Shown here: piece by piece, positions 8,288 through 14,471 of the stretch | Position numbering within the stretch: position 1 is the stretch's first letter | How the letters are laid out: each line of letters opens with the position of its first letter | NCBI GenBank assembly: GCA_000402295.1 | Contig: AQRW01000144.1 | Location: forward strand, 510-16,386 | Length of the DNA: 15,877 nt | From: Candidatus Aerophobus profundus SCGC AAA252-L23 | GTDB lineage: Bacteria > Aerophobota > Aerophobia > Aerophobales > Aerophobaceae | Direction of reading: 5' to 3' | Notes under the pieces: model-generated | Database searches by the model: none | What the model saw: only the letters and a program-made list of their open reading frames with translations | What the model was told of the DNA's origin: nothing | Made by a program: the position numbers and the translations under genes

Positions 8288-9077
8288 GTGGGGAAGAGAG
8301 ACAACATTATATTTCTATGAGGAAGAGGAATTTCACCCAGGCGGTGGTCCATCTTTTAGAAACAGATTACAAGATCATCGGGAGCCACAAAATCACCCAG
8401 ATGATCGCCGAGGATATAGAGGAGCTGGCCCAGAAGTTCTTCCCCTCCTCTGCCTCTCCTGGAGTCCTCATCTGGAGTACCACCTCCAGGTCCGAGAAAA
8501 AGGTAAGCTATGGCAAGAAGACAGAGGATCAGAGAACCTGTATTGTGAAGCTTCCCTTCCTTACCTCAGAGGACATAGAGAAGAGAATAAAGCCCCACTC
8601 CCGACAAGAAGGGCTCCTGCAGGAGGTGCAAAGGATGGTGCGAATAATTAAAGTCGCCTTTCGCCAGGGAGGACTTCTGTCTATAGCAGAAGTTGCTACC
8701 ATCATGGATCGTGGTCTCACCACCACTCAACGAAAGCTCTCTGAGTACCAGAGGGAAAAAGGTGAGGTTCTTCCTTTGAAAGGGAATATTCTCGACCAGG
8801 GATCGTCCCCAACGCACAAAAGAATTGTCATTCACCTCCTGCGAGAAGAGGATCGCTCCTCCTGATATTGCAAGGCAAACAGGGCATTCCTTGGATGCAG
8901 TGGATAGATATATCTCTGATTATGAGAGAGTTAAAGATGCTTATGCAAAAAGGTGTGAGTGTGAAGGAGATAAGTCAGCTTGTTGGAAGAGGTCTTCACA
9001 CAGTAAAAGAGTACTGGCAAATTGCTCATATCTATCATCCGGAACTTTCGTATGAGAAAGAGCTAAGGTCAAAGTGA
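8284..9077 (+). pseudogene. Second DUF1670-like protein, broken by two frameshifts
   Basis: The ATG at 8284 overlaps the stop of the previous gene (ATGA), so the two were translated together. The first frame runs 193 codons to 8865 and carries an N-terminal module (RNFTQAVVHLLETDYKIIG) and a first helix-turn-helix (LLSIAEVATIMDRGLTTTQR). The natural continuation (PDIARQTGHSLDAVDRYISD) is in the next frame from about 8850 to 8930. The last helix-turn-helix (VSVKEISQLVGRGLHTVKEY) is in the third frame, ending at 9077. The order of segments parallels the intact first gene, so the two are paralogues. Two separate frameshifts mean the full protein is no longer made, unless they are assembly errors or programmed shifts; no slippery sequence is obvious. 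Confidence 0.78.
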
Positions 9078-9108
9078 AGAGAAAACTTGATATTTAAATG
9101 ATCCTGAC

Positions 9109-9134
9109 TACGGGGACATATGGCCCTATAGTAA
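9109..9134. repeat. Right imperfect inverted repeat of the DUF1670 unit
   Basis: This segment begins TACGGGGACATATGG and is the inverted partner of 7373-7398, lying about 30 bases after the end of the second DUF1670 gene. The GGGGACA core recalls ends of small transposon-like repeats seen in many genomes. No flanking target-site duplication is evident by eye. Confidence 0.5.
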
Positions 9135-9318
9135 ATGTAACCGAAGGGGTACTGGTTGGATCACTTAAAAGAGAGCTCTGAAAAACGCGCTTATTCTTCG
9201 GGATTTCTACCTGGGGTTGGATTTTTTTGGACAGAAGCATAGAAGAATCTCTTTTTCTTCTTCATTTCTCTTCCTTGTTTCACCATTTCTAAGGTAGTTC
9301 TTGCTCTTTGACTCAACT

Positions 9319-9703
9319 TTATCCCGAAGATAGTGCTACTTTTACACTGCTCTCCTTTAGGTAAAGGAGTTTTAGCATCCTCTTGAGGTTCATCACCAGG
9401 AAAGTCATAAACACTTCAATGGTCACTCTCCATCTACCTCGATACCGAGCCCTTGCCAGGAAATGATGCTTCTTGGCCTCCCCAAACTTGGCCTCTATTC
9501 TTTTGCGCGTCTTAAGAGCCTCCTTTCTTTCCTCAGGATCAGATTTGATATGGAGGAGATGGCTATCGCTTACATAGACTAATACTTTGTGTCCCTGGGT
9601 GGAACAGGTCTTTTTTCTCTGGCAGTCCCTGCACGAGCGGGCAGAAAAGTAGTAAGTATAACCATCCTTTTGCCTGGTTTTTCCTAGGGAAGAGTATCCT
9701 TTC
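9319..9703 (-). pseudogene. C-terminal remnant of an IS1182-like DDE transposase
   Basis: On the minus strand an open stretch of about 128 codons, with no upstream half, reads KDGYTYYFSARSCRDCQRK (cysteine cluster CRDCQRKKTC) and later KTRKRIEAKFGEAKKHHFL, RARYRGRWRVTIE and MTFLVMNLKRML, ending at a TAA at 9319-9321. The YYF..CRDC..K..C block followed by RxxIExxFGxxKxxHxLxRARYRG and NLKR is the standard C-terminus of IS1182/IS5-superfamily (DDE_Tnp_1) transposases, with the last catalytic glutamate in RIEAKFG. The frame is closed by a stop at about 9704, and the catalytic aspartates would lie beyond it, where the sequence is no longer related. It is therefore a truncated, inactive remnant. 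Confidence 0.8.
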
Positions 9704-10252
9704 TACCTATGTAAACTTCGGAAGATTCCGACTGAGAATAATCTAAGGCTTAGAACAGCCACACATTCACCTTGCCTATCAATATGATCATCTCCGATAT
9801 GGAAGTATATTGGCTTCATCCTGCTGAGTATGAGTATATATCCACCTTCTACAAGTGTTTGTCTTTGTGGTAGAAGTGCTAGGGGTCAACTTGACATATC
9901 GGTGAGAAATGTTAGCATATTCTGTAGAGAAAATATCAAATGCTGGCGAAGTTTCATGTTCTTGTACGTCTATTTCGGAATGTCAATCAGCGTCGATCAG
10001 ACATCATGAGACAAGAATACTCCCCGTACTCTATCACAGGTCCACTGTTCAGCCAAAGAACACCTCTGGTCATGATAGCGGTAGTCCAAGCACAGATGAC
10101 CTGCCCCACTTTGTTTCAGTAGTCACATCGCCGCAGTGATGTGTTTCCAGAAATGTGTGCACCGTCATTGTAGCCAAGTAATGCTTTTTGTTGACAGATG
10201 ATGTTCTGTGCAATATTGTGTTACTGTCATTAGCTGCAACATGAAGAATGAT
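9704..10252. other. Stretch with no recognisable gene
   Basis: Only short overlapping open frames occur here (for example 9909-10139 and 9940-10122), with no ribosome site and no recognisable sequence. I see no RNA gene, strong hairpin or repeat. It is probably non-coding remnant DNA between the transposase fragment and the cassette-like unit. Confidence 0.5.
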
Positions 10253-10272
10253 GTTGGGTCGTCAACTTATCA

Positions 10273-10707
10273 ATGCAGGAGAAGAGGAAGGAAGTAAGCT
10301 TAGTTTTCTGGCTAATGGTTTTTCTTCTCGGATTGGTGGCCTTGTCTCTCTTTGGCATGGTACTCAACTACGGCGAAGGGGAGAAGGGGGATTTTTGGGT
10401 AGCGCTCCCCTTCTGGCTTGTAATCGCTGGCGTTGCGGTCGCAGTGCTGTGGCACGTAATGCGCATAGGAGACCTTTCCTCTGATGTGGTAGACCTCCGC
10501 CTTGAGAAACAGGGCATCGAAAGGACGTTGGCTGCCCTAAAACAGGAAGCCAGACGCCTGGAGCAGGTGCGTGATATGACGAAAGGTGAAGTCGCCGCGG
10601 TCATCCGATTCGCAGAGAGGAAAGCGAGGACCCGGGGGTTTATTTACGGGTTCATCATCCCGATGGTTCTCTTTCTTGCCAGTCTGTGGATCAGGCGCAA
10701 GAGGTGA
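10273..10707 (+). CDS. Small membrane protein in a cassette-like unit
   Basis: This 144-residue protein is not recognised. Residues 9-30 (VFWLMVFLLGLVALSLFGMV) and about 42-64 (WVALPFWLVIAGVAVAVLW) are strongly hydrophobic membrane segments. Residues 70-118 are a charged helix or coiled coil (VVDLRLEKQGIERTLAALKQ), and residues 121-139 (RGFIYGFIIPMVLFLASLWI) form a third membrane segment ending in the basic tail IRRKR. There is no signal peptidase site, so it is an inner-membrane protein with a cytoplasmic or periplasmic helix. The sequence is clearly richer in G+C than both neighbours. It is followed after 15 bases by an attC-like site and preceded by a GTTRRRY-type sequence, so it looks like one integron gene cassette. 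The ribosome site is weak, as is common for cassette genes. Confidence 0.72.
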   Translation: MQEKRKEVSLVFWLMVFLLGLVALSLFGMVLNYGEGEKGDFWVALPFWLVIAGVAVAVLWHVMRIGDLSSDVVDLRLEKQGIERTLAALKQEARRLEQVRDMTKGEVAAVIRFAERKARTRGFIYGFIIPMVLFLASLWIRRKR

Positions 10708-10722
10708 ACCATGAGGATACTG

Positions 10723-10784
10723 GCCCAACAAGCTCTTCCGGCGGACGCGGAAATCCGCCCCGTTGAACAGCGTCGTTAGCTGGC
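10723..10784 (+). repeat. attC-like recombination site downstream of the small membrane protein
   Basis: The segment starts with GCCCAAC (10723-10729, fitting the R'' consensus RYYYAAC) and ends with GTTAGCT (10775-10781, one base off the R' consensus GTTRRRY). Between them the two arms are imperfectly complementary around GGCGGACGCGGAAATCCGCC, with unpaired extra bases on one side, the hallmark of integron attC sites. It lies 15 bases after the stop codon of the cassette gene. Confidence 0.55.
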
Positions 10785-11128
10785 ACAAAACCATGAAGGG
10801 AAAGCATAGCCGGAAGGAACTGGGATCTACAGTACTGTGCTTAGCTAGCCAGAGAAACGGGTTATTCGCTAGGCATGATGACTATGATGTGCCAAACCAG
10901 AAAATTCCAGTATGACTTTGTTGTCCTAAGTCAGAAAGATAAGCCTGAGATTACGGGTATTTACACTACCCTCATTAGAATTCGGGGAAGGGAGGATTGA
11001 CAAAAAATGTTCCTGTTAAAAGATGGAGTAAGATACAATCTATGGCAATCTCAAAAAGAAAGTCAGCCTTTCAGAAGCAATATTCTAGAACTTGAGACTT
11101 TCAGAAGAAAAGGGGCCAATTTCATAAC
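10785..11128. other. Leader region upstream of the reverse transcriptase gene
   Basis: This stretch of 344 bases has no open frame of note. It contains a perfect palindrome ACAGTACTGT (10829-10838), a TTGACA box (10997-11002) without a convincing -10 at the normal distance, and a direct repeat CTTTCAGAAG at 11068-11077 and 11098-11107. The last 90 bases share the A+T-rich composition of the reverse transcriptase gene. A promoter and perhaps a structured RNA could lie here, but I cannot identify one. Confidence 0.4.
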
Positions 11129-12907
11129 ATGGGATACAGAATAGAGAACTTAGACACAAAACATCTAATAAAAGCATTTAGACGCTTGAAAAAATCCACA
11201 AAAGGATTTTCGTTACTAATTGTACGAGAACCTTTAGATTACACAGACTTTGAACTCGAACTCACATCTAATGTTAACAACATTGTCTATGAAATCCAAG
11301 ATAATCAATATAAACCTGATTATCCCTATATGCATCTATCGGCCAAAAGTAAAGGTATTAATCGTCCAACTGTTGTCTTAGGAATCAAAGATGCATTGAT
11401 CTACAGATTCTGTATTGAACAAATAGAGGATGACCTCCTTGGAGAGATTAAACGAAATCGCATAAGAGGAGGCATCAAAATAACGGCAAACGTAAACCCC
11501 GATGCCGATGAGGATTATTATGAAAAGTGGTTCAAAGATTGGCAGCAGCATCAGGATAATCTGGAAGAAAGTCTAAATAGAAAAGAATATTTGGTTGCAA
11601 CCGACATCGCTTCATACTTTGAAAATATTAACATTTTAGTATTAAAGGATGCAATTCGTAGTGATATAGAGGGTAGAAGAACAATCATAAATTTATTGTT
11701 TTATCTTCTAGAAAATATTCATACAAGATACGAATACGAGGTAAATACTTACAATGGTTTACCACAGGAAGGTATTGATTGTTCAAGAATCTTAGCTTAC
11801 TATTTTCTTCATTCTCACGACGACATAATGGGTGAATTCTGTAGGGAACATGATGCAGAATATTATCGTTTTGTTGATGATATGTCTATTACTGTCAACG
11901 ATGAATCAACTGGAAGAAATGCACTCAAAACAATTACTGAGTCATTGAGAAGATTAAATCTTGTGTCGAGTATTGAAAAAACGTCGATAATTGACAGTGA
12001 TAGGGCCAAGGAGGAGCTGTTTTTCGAAGAGAATCGTCAGCTTAGCTCATTGAACGATAGAATAATCAAAAAGCTAAAAAAGAACGAAAGTATTGATAAC
12101 GAAATATTGAATATCCAAAATTATTATGAAGACCTCAAGAAAAAGAAGAAAGAGTCATACGGAAATTGGATAAAGATTTTGAAAAGATTTTATACTACTA
12201 GTATGTTTGCGAAATCTGATTTTATCATACAAGAGTTCCCTACGCATATCATTAAATACCCTTTTCTATTTTCTGATAAGAGGATAGGGAAATATTTGCT
12301 GAGGATTAGAAATAGCTCTAATTTCAATAAAGCGATAACGAATTTAATTAATTATCTTTATTCAGATGAAAATCTATACCCTGCGTTAGAATCTAACTTG
12401 ATTGAAACCATACTCTTAATACCGGAAGACTACTTTGATGAGACTACCAAAGATGAACTTAAGAAACTAGGGAGTAATATATTGTTCAAGAGAAATGACT
12501 ATTCTCCACTTTCTGACTATGCAAGAGCTCTATCATGTTTACTAGTTCATAAACTTGATAAATCAACTATTGATATTATTGCGAGACACTATACAAAATC
12601 AACTGAAAATGATTCGTTGCTTAGAAAATATCTGTTTTTTGTCTCTCTTACATCTAAAAACCAGAACTTACGTCAAAAAGCCTTGGATAAAGCTAAAAAA
12701 GACCATGACTATTCTATGCAGAGGTTGGTGAACTTAATTGAGAATATTGACAGACATAAGAATAAGCCGCTGGTGAAAAAATATGTAGACCATAATGAGA
12801 TCTATATCTATTATGATTCAGATGATAAATTCGAAATCAAGGAAAAATATTCTAATGTTCGAGGTTCGGTTTTGAAGGAATTAATTGACATATATCAAAA
12901 GACATAG
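11129..12907 (+). CDS. Reverse transcriptase of the Abi/DRT (defence-associated) type
   Basis: This is a 592-residue RNA-directed DNA polymerase. The palm motifs are clear: ATDIASYFENI (157-167) supplies the first catalytic aspartate, D159. GLPQEGIDCSRILAYYFL (210-227) is the PQG motif, with an extra glutamate. YRFVDDMSI (246-254) contains the catalytic D250 and D251. Residues 280-289 form the following beta-turn. From about 290 to the end there is a long charged helical region with no maturase, thumb-X or endonuclease motif, so this is neither a group II intron protein nor a typical retron enzyme. The plan of a short RT followed by a helical repeat domain matches the AbiA/AbiK/AbiP2 and unknown-group (DRT) antiphage reverse transcriptases. 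The exact class is not determined. The start is the first ATG; AAGGGG lies 13 bases upstream. The gene is markedly A+T-rich, indicating transfer. Confidence 0.88.
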   Translation: MGYRIENLDTKHLIKAFRRLKKSTKGFSLLIVREPLDYTDFELELTSNVNNIVYEIQDNQYKPDYPYMHLSAKSKGINRPTVVLGIKDALIYRFCIEQIEDDLLGEIKRNRIRGGIKITANVNPDADEDYYEKWFKDWQQHQDNLEESLNRKEYLVATDIASYFENINILVLKDAIRSDIEGRRTIINLLFYLLENIHTRYEYEVNTYNGLPQEGIDCSRILAYYFLHSHDDIMGEFCREHDAEYYRFVDDMSITVNDESTGRNALKTITESLRRLNLVSSIEKTSIIDSDRAKEELFFEENRQLSSLNDRIIKKLKKNESIDNEILNIQNYYEDLKKKKKESYGNWIKILKRFYTTSMFAKSDFIIQEFPTHIIKYPFLFSDKRIGKYLLRIRNSSNFNKAITNLINYLYSDENLYPALESNLIETILLIPEDYFDETTKDELKKLGSNILFKRNDYSPLSDYARALSCLLVHKLDKSTIDIIARHYTKSTENDSLLRKYLFFVSLTSKNQNLRQKALDKAKKDHDYSMQRLVNLIENIDRHKNKPLVKKYVDHNEIYIYYDSDDKFEIKEKYSNVRGSVLKELIDIYQKT

Positions 12908-12935
12908 CCTTATATCAACTGACAACTTATTTGAG

Positions 12936-13123
12936 CAAGAGTTTCGCCACACTTTTCTTCGGCTCCACTCCCAGAAAAACATCTCCAATCCACAAAACGT
13001 TATGTCCAAATCACCCATCGACCCGCCAACAAATTAGATGAATCCGGAAATAGATTGACAACCACTGACATTTATCTAAATCTATGTCCAGAAGAGGCTG
13101 TCAGGGAATTTTTGAGTACGTAG
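12936..13123 (+). pseudogene. Decayed C-terminus of a tyrosine recombinase
   Basis: From 12936 one frame reads QEFRHTFLR and KNISNPQNVMS, similar to the R-H-T-F box of tyrosine recombinases. From 13052, in another frame, RLTTTDIYLNLCPEEAVREF is the usual end of such proteins (the tyrosine Y in DIYLN is the nucleophile position), stopping at 13121-13123. The piece is frameshifted and lacks most of the domain. It directly follows the reverse transcriptase gene, so the latter may once have travelled beside an integrase. The last 24 codons are the best-supported part. Confidence 0.5.
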
Positions 13124-13181
13124 TAACAGATTGACGAGGATTAAGATGTTAGGTTGTTGATACAGTTATTACCGGGAGGTA

Positions 13182-13392
13182 TGGAGTGGACCCCATCGGT
13201 CGGACACTAATTTGCCAAAGTTAAGTTACAGCTAAGTCTGTTTTTGTAGTTCCTACTATCATAATATACCTCAGCTGGTGCCCGGTAATCAAGTGATTGA
13301 TGTGGTCTTTTTTGATTGTAGAAGGCCAGATACTTGCTGATTTCTTCTTTTGCCTCCCGAACCGTCCAGTAGTCATGGAGGTAAACTTCCTG
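13182..13392 (-). mobile_element. IS3-family remnant: transposase C-terminus and one IS end
   Basis: On the minus strand, 13392 to 13207 reads EVYLHDYWTVREAKEEISKY, then FYNQKRPHQSLDYRAPAEVY and ends at a TAG. The YNxxRPHxSLDYxxPAEVY block is the characteristic C-terminus of IS3-family orfB transposases. It is followed by an end-like sequence TGTCCGACCGATGGGGTCC on the minus strand, running to TGGAGTGG at 13182, which begins with the expected TG. Everything upstream of residue EVYL is missing, so only the 3' tip of the IS survives. Confidence 0.8.
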
Positions 13393-13455
13393 GTATAATA
13401 TTCACTTATCTGTTGAGAATACTTCGTCTTCGCTGGTGAATGTTGACATCAGTCT

Positions 13456-13671
13456 CTATTCTCCCTCCAAAATCTTTTCCACGGTTGTCTTCCCTAATTT
13501 GGCAATCTTCAAAAGAATTTGCGCAGGAGGAATAGTCTCTCCCTTCTCGTACTTACTCACCATTGGTTGAGTAATCCCCAATTTTTCTGCGAATTGCTTC
13601 TGACTCATATCTAAATCAATAACTCTGATCTTCTTAATTCTTCTTCCGGCATCTTTCTTGTTGATGTCCAT
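13456..13671 (-). CDS. XRE-family helix-turn-helix repressor
   Basis: This 71-residue protein is almost entirely one Cro/CI-type helix-turn-helix domain. IKKIRVIDLDMSQKQFAEKL is followed by GITQPMVSKYEKGETIPP, the recognition helix and the canonical W/Y-E-x-G turn, and ILLKIAKLGKTTVEKIL closes the fold. It should act as a dimeric DNA-binding repressor. I chose the ATG at 13671 because AAGGG lies 5 bases before it; an in-frame TTG at 13686 is possible but has no ribosome site. The gene is transcribed away from the adjacent recombination genes, and its promoter overlaps theirs, an arrangement typical of the control region of phages and integrative elements. It probably represses the rightward promoter and itself. 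No C-terminal peptidase domain is present, so induction would not be of the LexA/CI-cleavage kind. Confidence 0.88.
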   Translation of the reverse strand: MDINKKDAGRRIKKIRVIDLDMSQKQFAEKLGITQPMVSKYEKGETIPPAQILLKIAKLGKTTVEKILEGE

Positions 13672-13679
13672 CGAGACCC

Positions 13680-13707
13680 TTGACAATATAAGTATTTAGT
13701 ATATAAT
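13680..13707 (+). promoter_or_regulatory. Strong sigma-70 promoter toward the excision/integration genes
   Basis: TTGACA (13680-13685) and TATAAT (13702-13707) are both perfect consensus boxes, 16 bases apart, pointing toward the 72-aa gene, the HTH gene and the integrase. The near-palindrome TAGTATATAATATAACTA (13697-13714) covers the -10 box and is a likely operator for the XRE repressor. Confidence 0.65.
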
Positions 13708-13728
13708 ATAACTAATAGATATAATCAA
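13700..13728 (-). promoter_or_regulatory. Possible opposed promoter of the XRE repressor
   Basis: On the minus strand TTGATT (13723-13728) is followed 17 bases later by TATATA (13700-13705), giving a start point about 20 bases before the repressor ATG. Its -10 box overlaps that of the rightward promoter, so the two cannot both be occupied. The match is weaker than that of the opposing promoter and the region is A+T-rich. Confidence 0.4.
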
Positions 13729-13829
13729 TCGTTCTCATTCATAATCTACTTTATACGAATATTGGTCATTGTCAACCCCAGGGTTGGGGGGAATAGCATA
13801 GAAGAGAAGAATCTGTGGGGAGAAGCTTT

Positions 13830-14048
13830 ATGTCTAGCCTTGAAAAGCAAGAAATAGTCTCTGCGGAAGGTCCAAACAGATTGGGTATAAAGGGAAATCG
13901 GAAGAAAGAAGCTCTTCAAAAGATAGCTCGGTACCTGAGAGACGAGAGGGGCTATTCGGAGAGTGAAATTAAGAGATTTATGACTGAATCCTTTATGGGA
14001 AATGATGATGACCAAGAGAATGTGGCGATCCGAACATCGGGGACATAA
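13830..14048 (+). CDS. Small unknown protein in the element control module
   Basis: This 72-residue protein is not recognised. It is polar and largely helical (KKEALQKIARYLRDERGYSE, then SEIKRFMTESFMG) with an acidic segment, and has no membrane segment. The ATG at 13830 is preceded by GGGGAG at a distance of 7 bases; an in-frame GTG at 13815 would leave no ribosome site. It is the first gene after the strong rightward promoter, followed by the HTH gene and the integrase, and could be an accessory or directionality protein of the element. The tail after about residue 58 is low in structure and may be less conserved. Confidence 0.55.
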   Translation: MSSLEKQEIVSAEGPNRLGIKGNRKKEALQKIARYLRDERGYSESEIKRFMTESFMGNDDDQENVAIRTSGT

Positions 14049-14182
14049 AGAACGCGCCAGGACGAGAGGGTACAGGGAATGTGGATTCTAGTGCCCGTTG
14101 CTTTTGAGGATCAACAGCGAAGCAGGTGGAAATAACGGTTGCCAGACAACGTGGGTTCAGGGAAAATCGTGTTGTGGAACAA

Positions 14183-14428
14183 ATGGCGAAAATGAAAACC
14201 AAGATGATAAATAGAATTAGCACCAAAAGATTGATTGACGTCCATGAACTGTCAGTGGTTACCGGTGTCAGTGTGAGCACGCTCTATTCCTGGGTGAGCC
14301 AGAGAAAGATTCCTTTTGTGAAATGCGGTAGACTGACGAAATTCGATTTGCCAAGTATCGATATATGGATTGAGAGAAATACGGTGAAACCGGCGGAGAT
14401 CGACGATCTGACGAATTGGAGGCGTTGA
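14183..14428 (+). CDS. Excisionase-like helix-turn-helix protein (HTH_17/MerR-like)
   Basis: This 81-residue protein carries a compact winged helix: RLIDVHELSVVTGVSVSTLY (two helices and a turn), then SWVSQRKIPFVKCGRLTKFD (wing) and LPSIDIWIERN. This is the standard excisionase/DNA-binding domain that binds next to integrase sites and sets the direction of recombination. In-frame ATGs occur at 14183, 14192 and 14204 and a GTG at 14126. None has a good ribosome site, so the start is uncertain, but the domain begins after all of them. It ends 43 bases before the integrase gene and is probably co-transcribed with it. A role as Xis is inferred from family and position; a regulator of the integrase gene is the alternative. 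Confidence 0.82.
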   Translation: MAKMKTKMINRISTKRLIDVHELSVVTGVSVSTLYSWVSQRKIPFVKCGRLTKFDLPSIDIWIERNTVKPAEIDDLTNWRR

Positions 14429-14471
14429 CAGCAGCCGCTTATTCGCTATCATAAGATAACAGGAGAGCCCG

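Noticed and set aside
9909..10139. Two overlapping open frames of 60-76 codons
   Set aside because: They lie in different frames over the same bases, lack ribosome sites and have no protein-like pattern.
11129..12907. Reverse transcriptase considered as a group II intron or retron enzyme
   Set aside because: No maturase or HNH endonuclease domain, no intron ends and no msr/msd-like structure could be seen; the C-terminal part is a long helical region.
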